A DNA stretch of 23,300 nucleotides. It comes from a virus. The position numbers were made by a program, and so were the translations under genes. Below, in pieces: positions 5,029-11,148 of the stretch (within the stretch, counting starts at the first letter, position 1; every line of letters begins with the position of its first letter). The stretch is from IMG/VR virus record IMGVR_UViG_3300047564_000689, positions 1 to 23,300 of that record. One strand, given 5' to 3'. Below the pieces are notes generated by a model that saw nothing but the letters and a program-made list of their open reading frames with translations, made no database searches and was not told where the DNA came from.

Positions 5029-5057
5029 GTATTGCCCCTTACCGTTCCACCCGTCAA
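5028..5057 (-). promoter_or_regulatory. Candidate sigma-70 promoter for the structured block
   Basis: On the minus strand TTGACG (+ coordinates 5052-5057) and AATACT (5028-5033) are separated by 18 bases. The -35 matches the consensus at five of six positions and the -10 at four of six. The predicted start near 5021 falls at the first paired arm of the RNA candidate. It was found by eye and is not unique enough to be certain. Confidence 0.35.
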
Positions 5058-5149
5058 CAGGTCAGGCCAAGGCTTAACACTGGTTTAACAATTGGGGCAG
5101 GGCTGCTGATTGAATAGAACCGCACGATCTATATATATACCAATGTATT

Positions 5150-5163
5150 AGTACACTTGTACT
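5150..5163. promoter_or_regulatory. Operator-like dyad
   Basis: AGTACA and TGTACT form a perfect 6-bp inverted repeat with a 2-base centre, next to an AT-rich run (TATATATA at about 5130-5137). The spacing and symmetry suit a dimeric winged-helix protein such as the MarR-like product. No second exact copy was seen in the window. Confidence 0.3.
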
Positions 5164-5277
5164 GGTGTGGCGACAGATGGCATGATGATGATACTGCGAA
5201 TCATTCTCAATAAGCCAACACTATTGACGTTAGATTAACAATACATCAGTACTAGTTGTCAGTATTTCCTACTAGAA

Positions 5278-5373
5278 TCAGTAACTAGCGCGGCCTATTT
5301 GACAGGAAAAGGGGGGCATGGGGGTGAATCCTGCGCCCTTACCATGTCGATAGGCTTCAGAAATTTCTGTCAT
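5278..5373 (-). CDS. Possible 31-aa peptide after the YkgJ-like gene
   Basis: ATG 5373 overlaps the stop of the YkgJ-like gene as ATGA. The frame reads MTEISEAYRHGKGAGFTPMP and continues PFSCQIGRASY to a TGA. A GGAA lies just upstream. The stop/start overlap and the protein-like composition favour a real peptide, but 31 codons is short enough for chance. Confidence 0.4.
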   Translation of the reverse strand: MTEISEAYRHGKGAGFTPMPPFSCQIGRASY

Positions 5374-5693
5374 TTTTCCAACGACACCAGGAAGGACGGA
5401 TCCAACCCCGCTTCCTCGATCATCTGATTACACCCCATCATGTTGAGCTGATACCACTCCTGTTGATCCAGACCCAACACCACTCCCCCCATCTTGATGT
5501 TGCAGATCAACGGACGTTTCATATAGACCGAACATTTACCATCCTCCGTCAACATCTCACAGGATCCATCATCCCGTACCTTGTAGGGAAACCGTTCCAC
5601 CAGCTCCCTCAAGATTGGATGTTCCCAGCACCCCTCCAGGACGCTCTGTACGCGCTTACAGCACTGAGCGCACCCAGTACACGGATAATCCAT
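5370..5693 (-). CDS. YkgJ-type cysteine cluster (Zn/Fe-binding) protein
   Basis: A 107-aa protein from ATG 5693 (TAATG overlap with the upstream stop, GGAGG eight bases before). The GTG 15 bases upstream is inside the ribosome site and is less likely. The N-terminal Cys5-x2-Cys8-x2-Cys11-Cys12, then Cys45, Cys54 and CSVYMKRPLIC (54-64), are the signature of the YkgJ family, a putative zinc- or iron-chelating domain. Members often act in redox or modification chemistry, but no reaction is established. The protein is close to a minimal domain. Its location behind thyX in a three-gene overlapping unit suggests a role in nucleotide or DNA metabolism; this is inference. Confidence 0.8.
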   Translation of the reverse strand: MDYPCTGCAQCCKRVQSVLEGCWEHPILRELVERFPYKVRDDGSCEMLTEDGKCSVYMKRPLICNIKMGGVVLGLDQQEWYQLNMMGCNQMIEEAGLDPSFLVSLEK

Positions 5694-5974
5694 TAGACAC
5701 GCCTCCACGGGGCTTCTAGACGCATCTCAGGAAGTAATTCAGATGTAGGACTATCCACCTCCGTATAAATCGGATCAGGTAATGACACCTCAGGTGGATG
5801 TACCTGTTCATACTCTTCAATTGCCCGATCCACCGTCTCCTTTACCCGTGCTTCGATCACCAACCCCTCCAACCACACCAGCAGCCCAAGGAGAAGGTGA
5901 TCAATCCAAGGTATGTCCCGTTTAAGGGAGCGATAAAGAACTTTAAAGTCCTCCAGCTTTAATTCTTTGTCCAC
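5693..5974 (-). CDS. Hypothetical protein, 93 aa
   Basis: MDKELKLEDFKVLYRSLKRD... A charged N-terminal helix, an amphipathic or hydrophobic helix (WIDHLLLGLLVWLEGLVIEA, about 23-42), then an acidic, Pro-rich tail (EEYEQVHPPEVSLPDP). The hydrophobic stretch is interrupted by charges, so membrane insertion is uncertain. It starts 16 bases inside the end of thyX and ends in a TAATG overlap with the YkgJ-like gene, so it is made as part of that unit. It is not recognised. Confidence 0.7.
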   Translation of the reverse strand: MDKELKLEDFKVLYRSLKRDIPWIDHLLLGLLVWLEGLVIEARVKETVDRAIEEYEQVHPPEVSLPDPIYTEVDSPTSELLPEMRLEAPWRRV

Positions 5975-6603
5975 ATTGCATCAGATACATTAGGAAGGTG
6001 TTGATACAACAAGTCTTGTATTTGACTAGCAATCATTGCGTGTTCCCGTTGTGTACCATGACCAGTCCTTAGATCACAATAATGCAACCAAGACCGAATG
6101 GTTCCATTCATGTACAACCTGGATGGTGAAGACATAGGCAACACATCTCTGGCACACTCCTTGGCCACCCCACTGCTTACCATTTCCCGGTACAGGTCTT
6201 CACTTTCAGCATAGAGTTGATGAATCCTACGATAAAAGATTTCTTTTTTATCAGTACTTAGATCATCAATACTATTCTGTCGGTTCTTCATGTCTTGCCT
6301 TCGCAGGCTTGGTACAACGGGAGTACCGATGGTGGTGACATCAGCGTACCGTTGACTAAACTCTTGAAAGCTAAAGCTCCGATGCCTAAGGATCTGAGCA
6401 GCAATAGATCGAGTAGTATTGATCTCTATACACATATTCACCATCTCCATAGGAGACCAGTGATTGTGGTTGATTAGGTATTTAATTAACTTAGCACTGG
6501 TCTCAGTGTTTGATTGATTTGATGGGTTGGACACCCTTGCCATGTAGCTGATCAGTTCTTCAGCGTTAGGGGTGATGTGAATCAGGTTGACAGTGTGGTG
6601 CAT
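5959..6603 (-). CDS. thyX: Flavin-dependent thymidylate synthase
   Basis: A 214-aa ThyX, which makes dTMP from dUMP using methylene-tetrahydrofolate, NADPH and FAD. The family signature is present as RHRSFSFQEFSQRY (73-86; canonical RHR-x7-S). Other conserved positions are HNHWSPMEM (46-54), CARDVLPMS (150-158) and the NGTIRSWLHYCDLRT...TQREH region (166-188). The length fits the family. Phages carry it to keep dTMP supply up during replication. The ATG at 6603 lacks a clear ribosome site. It is the first gene after the large terminase and the dyad-rich gap, and leads a unit of three or four overlapping genes. Confidence 0.95.
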   Translation of the reverse strand: MHHTVNLIHITPNAEELISYMARVSNPSNQSNTETSAKLIKYLINHNHWSPMEMVNMCIEINTTRSIAAQILRHRSFSFQEFSQRYADVTTIGTPVVPSLRRQDMKNRQNSIDDLSTDKKEIFYRRIHQLYAESEDLYREMVSSGVAKECARDVLPMSSPSRLYMNGTIRSWLHYCDLRTGHGTQREHAMIASQIQDLLYQHLPNVSDAMWTKN

Positions 6604-6980
6604 GTAGTAAGTTAATAAATTTTATTTAGGAAGAATGAATCCTGTATCATTTAGATGGCCCTTCAAGAGGCCATTCAGATGATCTAGATTCAGTCTTCTT
6701 CTTAAACCCCTATCTTTTAAATTAAAGATAGTAGAATAAGATATATCCAATCACCCGTTCGGCTTACGCCTCACTGAGGATATAAGGATTCATTACTAGT
6801 TAAGTACTAGTTTTGTGTCATTTGAGAGGCAGTACTCACAGGATGTCAATTCAAGATGACATCAATAGAAGGGGAAGTGGGGATCTCACGTCTTCGTGAG
6901 AGACGCAGTTCCCCCCGTTTCCCCTTTCCCACCCCTGTAATAATGTCGGGTCGGTCAGACCGGTTGCTACACCTTGTGTC
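6604..6980. other. Dyad-rich gap after the large terminase; candidate genome terminus
   Basis: About 377 bp without a gene. Inverted repeats occur at 6655-6674 (ATGGCC/GGCCAT), 6710-6731 (CTATCTTT/AAAGATAG), 6769-6779 (CCTCACTGAGG), 6842-6863 (GATGTCA/TGACATC) and 6884-6901 (TCTCACG/CGTGAGA). There is also a duplicated ACTAGTT at 6795-6801 and 6806-6812, and a pyrimidine/purine-rich run (about 6905-6935). None has a clear T-run, so no intrinsic terminator is called. In T7-type genomes the end of the large terminase is close to the right terminus, with transcription stops and processing signals, so this is where a concatemer junction would be expected. Confidence 0.5.
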
Positions 6981-8720
6981 TTATAATGAGACCCAAGTGG
7001 GAATGCCACCAGCTTTTCTCCCCCCTCTAGCCTGCTGACGTTGGCTAAGGTCCATGCCAAGGGTGATGTGGTTAGCACCAGTTTGAGGGTCATCCAGCCA
7101 GGTATCGAGGATGTCTTGCCAGTCTTCCTGTCTCCTGGCTTTGACGGCCTCATAGGCGGAGATACCCATGGCATCGGTGAAGTACTTGACTCCTTGGGCA
7201 AGGGAGTCCAATCTGTCATCGTGTCTTACAGCCCCTTTCTCCCGGCACATACGGGACATCTGATAGAAGAGCATGTACAGAAGTCGATCTTCTGGTGCTG
7301 CGTCTTTGTTGGAGGAGTAATCCCACTCCACGACACTGCGGTCAATGATGAGCCGGTGTTGATTCATCACTGGTTCTAGGGCATCGATGATTCGGTCTTC
7401 TTTACGGACGTTGGCCCGCACTTCTTCTACGTCTATGGCTTGTTTGGTTTGTTGAAGGTGTTTTTTAAACAGTTCTGCGACGATACCGTCACCGAAGTTT
7501 GTTTCGATAAGGAGTTTAGTAACATTGTACCGCTTACACCCACGAAGGATGTCAAGAAGTGTAGTGTCGCTATAACCATCGCGATACGCTCGTACTTCGT
7601 GAACGTAGAGAAAGCCATTCCTTTGGGAGATATAGGTAGCTGCTGTTTCGTCAGTACCCCGACCAGAGGGGTCAATGGAGCAGATGGTTTCGGTGTACGG
7701 TCCCCATTCACCTTGCAGTTGCATGGGTGTATAGAAGTAGTCCCCCGGTAAGCCCACCGTTGGGAGGTCCTTCAACACGTTTCGTGGATCAGAGCACCAG
7801 ACCACCGCATCAGGAGCCTGGGTGGGGTTGACGGAGGTCACCACAAGGTCAGAGAACTTAAGTGGGAACTTCTCCGCGTCACTGAGGGTAGTATCCAGCA
7901 TGAACTGAAGCATGAAGTTGCTTCGGCCCATAGCTGCTTCCCGTTCCAACAGGTCATCAGCACTAAAGCGGTCAGGGTCGGTGACAGCCCAGGCTTCAAT
8001 ACCTTGATCGATGTCCTCTTGGAGTTGAGGAGCAATCAGGCCTTCGTAGTTGGCAAGGGAGCGGGGGTAACGGGCAGGCCAGACAAAGGGGCGGTAGTTC
8101 CGTTCAGCCAGCTTGCGGTAAATGGTGAAGGTGGTCTGGGGTGTCCCCAGGTACATGATTCGGGAGTCCTTCTTTGGGGTCAGGATGGACTCAGCTTCTG
8201 TACAGAGTTGAAGGAGCTTTTCCCGCATCATCTCGGTCATCGAGTTACCAGGGACTTCGATGTCATCAAGAATCATCAGGTCAGCACGAGAACCGGTGAG
8301 CTGACCCGTAATACCCACACTTTTGACGGAGGGGGCTTGGTGGGGGGAGCAATTCACGTCAAAGCTGATCCGTGACCACCGGGAGTCATCGCTCTTTGGC
8401 CTCAAATGGACGAGCCACGGGGTTTCGATGATCAGCTTCTGAAGGAAGATCGACATGTTGTCAGCCCGCTCTTTAGAAGCGGAGATAATCATGATCTTCT
8501 TTTCAGGGTTGTTGAACAGGGTCCACAACACAAAGGCACCAGTGATCCAGCTCTTACCAACACCACGAAAGGCTTGGATCTGTAGTCGTTTGGGGCCATG
8601 CTGCAGGTAGTCAGCAATGGCGTATTGAGCACGGGTAGGGGAGGGAAGATCGAGCTGTTGCCACAAGGCTTGCAGAAACAGCTTGAAATCGCCCTTCAGT
8701 GCAGAAAGGACATCCGTCAT
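6981..8720 (-). CDS. terL: Terminase large subunit (T7 gp19-like)
   Basis: A 579-aa packaging motor and nuclease that pumps DNA into the prohead and cuts the concatemer. The ATPase half shows Walker A AFRGVGKS (50-57), Walker B LMILDD (148-153) and coupling motif LGTPQT (191-196). The nuclease half shows Asp350 and Asp357 in SIDPSGRGTDET, Glu406 in LLIETN and Asp502/Asp505 in HDDRLDS. The length equals that of T7-group terminases. The ATG at 8720 overlaps the previous stop as ATGA. It is separated from the small terminase by two HNH genes, a low-complexity gene and an 80-aa gene. Confidence 0.95.
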   Translation of the reverse strand: MTDVLSALKGDFKLFLQALWQQLDLPSPTRAQYAIADYLQHGPKRLQIQAFRGVGKSWITGAFVLWTLFNNPEKKIMIISASKERADNMSIFLQKLIIETPWLVHLRPKSDDSRWSRISFDVNCSPHQAPSVKSVGITGQLTGSRADLMILDDIEVPGNSMTEMMREKLLQLCTEAESILTPKKDSRIMYLGTPQTTFTIYRKLAERNYRPFVWPARYPRSLANYEGLIAPQLQEDIDQGIEAWAVTDPDRFSADDLLEREAAMGRSNFMLQFMLDTTLSDAEKFPLKFSDLVVTSVNPTQAPDAVVWCSDPRNVLKDLPTVGLPGDYFYTPMQLQGEWGPYTETICSIDPSGRGTDETAATYISQRNGFLYVHEVRAYRDGYSDTTLLDILRGCKRYNVTKLLIETNFGDGIVAELFKKHLQQTKQAIDVEEVRANVRKEDRIIDALEPVMNQHRLIIDRSVVEWDYSSNKDAAPEDRLLYMLFYQMSRMCREKGAVRHDDRLDSLAQGVKYFTDAMGISAYEAVKARRQEDWQDILDTWLDDPQTGANHITLGMDLSQRQQARGGRKAGGIPTWVSL

Positions 8721-8959
8721 ACGAGCTTCCCTGAGCCCTTCCAGCCAGTCTTTTGCTTCTTGGGAGGATTACGTTTGCGATCCTCTTCAAAGTAGTTATG
8801 CATATCTGGTGATACATTCCTAGGGATCTTGTTTAAAGGTGCATCCAGGAAGTCAGCATTGGCCCTACGCTTATTAATGTTGGTATCGTTTGTCAGATCT
8901 GTAGTTGTGCGACCACGAATGGTGAGAAGGTCAGCAAGTTTCTTGTTCTTCTGAGGCAT
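8717..8959 (-). CDS. Basic hypothetical protein, 80 aa, coupled to terL
   Basis: MPQKNKKLADLLTIRGRTTT..., rich in Lys, Arg and Asn, with a FLDAPLNKIPRNVSPDMHNYF middle and a very basic end (KRNPPKKQKTGWKG). It has no membrane segment. It comes after a terminator and ends in an ATGA overlap with terL, so it is probably always made with the motor. DNA binding or a packaging accessory role fits the charge and place but is unproven. It occupies the site of the T7 18.5/18.7 genes without looking like a spanin. Confidence 0.7.
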   Translation of the reverse strand: MPQKNKKLADLLTIRGRTTTDLTNDTNINKRRANADFLDAPLNKIPRNVSPDMHNYFEEDRKRNPPKKQKTGWKGSGKLV

Positions 8960-9010
8960 CGCTAGAAGGTCTTGTACGGTGGTTTAGATATGCTTGGCGT
9001 GGTAGACACG

Positions 9011-9032
9011 GAAAAGCCCCCACAGGGGTGCT
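9011..9032 (-). terminator. Intrinsic terminator before the terL unit
   Basis: On the minus strand AGCACCCCTGTGGGGGCT followed by TTTTCC: a GC-rich stem closed by a 3-base loop, then four T. It lies about 30 bp after the stop of the 346-aa gene. It would reduce read-through into the 80-aa gene and terL, so those genes may need their own promoter in 8960-9010 or partial read-through. Confidence 0.65.
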
Positions 9033-9063
9033 GCAGGGGCATACAGAGGGGTCTCAGAAGACG

Positions 9064-10104
9064 TTAGGACTTCTTCTTCCTTTTAAGTGAATCTAGATAC
9101 TTAGATCCATCCAGTTTTTCACCGGAGAAGTTGGACTCGGTGTTGAACTTGCTGGTCAGCTTAGAAGCAGAGGAGGCTTGAGCTTTATCCTCACGATCCT
9201 TCATCCGACCAACCATGTCCTTCATGAGGGGGTTGTTGGTCTTGCTGGTCCCGTAATTGCCAGATTCGCGATTAGCTGTAGAAGCAGAAACACGACGCTC
9301 AGTGGGCTTAGCAGGAGCTGCCGGTGCCTTAGGAGCGCTGCTACGGGTCACAGAGGACGGCATCCGGGCAGAAGATCCTGAGCTTATTGCTGCGCGGGAT
9401 GACGTTGCACGTGCCGGGGGCGGAAGCTTGGGTGCATCGGGAGCCTTAGCTTTGTCGAGGCCGTAGTTGCTACGCGAAGCTTGAGTGTCGTATAGAGTTT
9501 CATACATCCGTGAAGCAAGCGTGGGGCTACCTCCACCACCAGAAGTCTTAGGTTTGGCGGCGCTAGGATTGACCCTGCGGCCAGCACCAGGAGTCGTTTG
9601 GAAGTTAACATTGCTGCTGTTTTGGCCGGTGCGTCGGGGAGTGGCCTGACTGCTACCGCCATTACCCCCACTCGGCTTTCCTTGGTTTTTGGTGACAAAC
9701 GGGTGGTTGGCAAGTTTGTTGAAGCCACCTGCCACATTAGCGCCCTGAGCTGCAATAGCGGGTAGAACGAGAGCTTTACTGGCTGCGCCTTTTAGACCAG
9801 CTTTTGCAGCAGCCTTTGCCGTCGAGGCGGCTGCTGCTTGTGGCACACTCGCGCTTGCAGGCTTAGGACGTGCAATAGAACCTGAGGGCCTACCAGCACG
9901 ACCACCTGCCTGCCCACCGGTAGGTCGTTGGCCTGCGCCACGGTTATTTGTGGGGTCTACTACCTGAGCATTCCATGATGCAGGAACACGTACCGTCTTG
10001 TCTCTGGTGCCTGCAATCGGTTTTGTTGGCTTACCAGCCCGACCACCAGCTTTGCCACCAGTTGGGCGCTTGTTGCCGCCACGATTGTTACTAGGAGATG
10101 CCAT
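9064..10104 (-). CDS. Basic, low-complexity Gly/Ala/Ser/Pro-rich protein
   Basis: A 346-aa protein with disordered composition throughout. Two near-identical basic units (residues 6-26 and 53-73, each with NNRG, RPTGG and AGGRAG) are followed by an Ala-rich stretch (about 86-125), Gly/Ser/Asn-rich linkers, a Pro/Ala/Arg part and a helical, charged C terminus ending LDSLKRKKKS. It starts 2 bases after the upstream HNH stop. The strong positive charge suggests nucleic acid binding, for instance a packaged or packaging-assisting DNA-binding protein. Other possibilities are a minor virion protein or a condensate-forming RGG-like protein. I know no homologue. Confidence 0.75.
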   Translation of the reverse strand: MASPSNNRGGNKRPTGGKAGGRAGKPTKPIAGTRDKTVRVPASWNAQVVDPTNNRGAGQRPTGGQAGGRAGRPSGSIARPKPASASVPQAAAASTAKAAAKAGLKGAASKALVLPAIAAQGANVAGGFNKLANHPFVTKNQGKPSGGNGGSSQATPRRTGQNSSNVNFQTTPGAGRRVNPSAAKPKTSGGGGSPTLASRMYETLYDTQASRSNYGLDKAKAPDAPKLPPPARATSSRAAISSGSSARMPSSVTRSSAPKAPAAPAKPTERRVSASTANRESGNYGTSKTNNPLMKDMVGRMKDREDKAQASSASKLTSKFNTESNFSGEKLDGSKYLDSLKRKKKS

Positions 10105-10106
10105 TA

Positions 10107-10436
10107 CTATTTAATCCAAGATAAAATTAGGTGTTCTTTATTTGGGTTCTCCCCAAAGGTTGATCTCATCCACGAGATCCAGTTTTGTGTTCCCTTCGCC
10201 TGATTGCAGGATTTACAACTGGGCACAAGATTATTGGTCTGACTACTTCCACCAGTAGAACGGGGACGAACATGATCCAGGGTAAGTTCATCGATGTCAT
10301 AGGATTCTCCGCAGTACACACAACAGCATCCAAAGTGTTCTTTGATGGCTCTTCTCCAGAGCCGTTTAGCCTCAGGAGATGTCATGGTTATTAGGTTTTG
10401 CAGATAGTGATCAGGTGAGGGGAACAGAGGTGTCAT
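10107..10436 (-). CDS. HNH endonuclease with zinc knuckles
   Basis: A 109-aa compact nuclease. It has Cys39-x2-Cys42 (VYCGE), Asp54-His55 (LTLDHVRPRS), Asn69 (TNNLV) and Cys74-x2-Cys77-Asn78 (SCKSCNQAKG), so both zinc pairs and the HNH metal site are intact. The ATG at 10436 overlaps the preceding HNH stop (ATGA). Such proteins are either free-standing homing endonucleases or, next to terminases as in HK97-type phages, packaging partners. The overlap with neighbours and the place between terS and terL are consistent with either. Confidence 0.9.
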   Translation of the reverse strand: MTPLFPSPDHYLQNLITMTSPEAKRLWRRAIKEHFGCCCVYCGESYDIDELTLDHVRPRSTGGSSQTNNLVPSCKSCNQAKGTQNWISWMRSTFGENPNKEHLILSWIK

Positions 10437-10678
10437 CGCTTCGCGTTAGTCTTACGAGCACCTTTTGCACGGTTAACCTTTCGCGGAACAATGCGGAGGT
10501 TATCCTTTGAATTATTCATGGGGTTGCTATCCTTGTGGTCTACTTCGTGACCAGCAGGGATGTTGCCCATTGAGCGACGTGCGCGATGCCGTGCTGCATC
10601 TTCTTTCTTGTGAGCACGTCGGTAATCTTTGAGATAAGTAGCGCGGGCCTTATACTCGGCTTTCCAATCTCGTGCCAT
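10433..10678 (-). CDS. Second, zinc-free HNH endonuclease
   Basis: An 81-aa protein with a very basic N-terminal helix (DWKAEYKARATYLKDYRRAH) and an HNH core EVDHKDSNPMNNSKDNLRIV (45-64; Asp47-His48, Asn55/56, Asn60), as in small phage HNH homing-type nucleases. No zinc cysteines are present. The ATG at 10678 lies 29 bases inside the end of the small terminase gene, an unusually long overlap that suggests insertion into the cassette with preserved coupling. It belongs to a different subtype from the next HNH, so the two are not a simple duplication. Confidence 0.85.
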   Translation of the reverse strand: MARDWKAEYKARATYLKDYRRAHKKEDAARHRARRSMGNIPAGHEVDHKDSNPMNNSKDNLRIVPRKVNRAKGARKTNAKR

Positions 10679-10913
10679 TCATACGACTCCGAACTAATTC
10701 TGGATCAATCTTGGGGAGGATTGACACAAGTTGATCAAGGGGAGAACCATCAACAGCAATACCATTGATGTCATTATTTTTAAGCCAGTCACACATCGCT
10801 TTGAGGTCCTGGGTTGTAGCTTCCCCGGACTTAATGCGACGAAGATATTCTTCAGTGACAAGGCGGTGCAGTTCGTTGAACTGGTCTTCTGTGGCTTTCT
10901 GTTTACGAGCCAT
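10650..10913 (-). CDS. terS: Terminase small subunit (T7 gp18-like)
   Basis: An 87-aa, mostly helical protein: MARKQKATEDQFNELHRLVT, then EYLRRIKSGEATTQDLKAMC with DWLKNNDINGIAVDGSPLDQ and a C-terminal PKIDPELVRSRM. The DLKAxCDWLKxNDI.G.AxDGSPL pattern is the one I know from small terminases of cyanopodoviruses and T7-like phages. It recognises concatemer DNA and controls the large subunit. The ATG at 10913 overlaps the previous stop by 11 bp. Placement after the lysis genes matches T7 gene 18. Confidence 0.85.
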   Translation of the reverse strand: MARKQKATEDQFNELHRLVTEEYLRRIKSGEATTQDLKAMCDWLKNNDINGIAVDGSPLDQLVSILPKIDPELVRSRMNGTRLESRV

Positions 10914-11148
10914 TTCTCAGTACGATCTGATCTAGTTTGTTTTCGATGCGGATCATGTGATCCTCCATCTTTTGCAAGGCATTGGCTAGCTCTTGGCGGG
11001 GGACGTATTTCTCAGCAAGCCGAAGTTCTACGCCATCAATGCGCTTGTCGATGTCATCCATACGTGAATTAGACCGTCCATGTAAAGCAAAGACTCCCCC
11101 ACCAAAGCCAAGCACGAGCGATGCGGCTCCAATGATGGCTTCAACCAT
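10903..11148 (-). CDS. One-TM coiled-coil protein, lysis-associated
   Basis: An 81-aa protein: an N-terminal membrane segment (VEAIIGAASLVLGFGGGVFA, 2-21) followed by a long amphipathic helix (SRMDDIDKRIDGVELRLAEK through NKLDQIVL) with heptad spacing. Its gene overlaps the endolysin stop by 8 bp (ATGGTTGA) and precedes terS, the place of T7 17.5 (holin). It could be the holin, a holin regulator or an inner-membrane spanin-like partner. The single TM near the N terminus with the helix outside is unlike T7 gp17.5 in detail. Confidence 0.7.
   Translation of the reverse strand: MVEAIIGAASLVLGFGGGVFALHGRSNSRMDDIDKRIDGVELRLAEKYVPRQELANALQKMEDHMIRIENKLDQIVLRNGS

Larger units (their letters stand above)
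4716..5277. other. Non-coding junction region
   Basis: About 560 bp without a credible protein gene. From right to left it holds an AT-rich part (5108-5277) with dyads and ACTAGT repeats, a candidate promoter, a GC-rich structured block (4868-5028), and a left part (4716-4860) with a TTTCCCA/TGGGAAT inverted repeat, an ACGGC/GCCGT dyad and an AT-rich TATATAAC. A promoter for the early unit should lie here. I could not fix it with confidence. Short frames of 31-83 codons occur on both strands but look like shadows of structured sequence. Confidence 0.6.

Noticed and set aside
4866-5117. Plus-strand 83-codon frame across the GC-rich block
   Set aside because: It would be the only plus-strand gene in a wholly minus-strand window, has no ribosome site and reads like a GC-rich shadow. 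The same DNA is better explained by inverted repeats.
6884-6901. Intrinsic terminator after terL
   Set aside because: The 7-bp hairpin is good but neither strand has a T-run after it, so it is described only as a dyad.
9384-9755. Second frame inside the low-complexity gene
   Set aside because: Overlaps the 346-aa gene fully in another frame; composition is a by-product of the biased codons.
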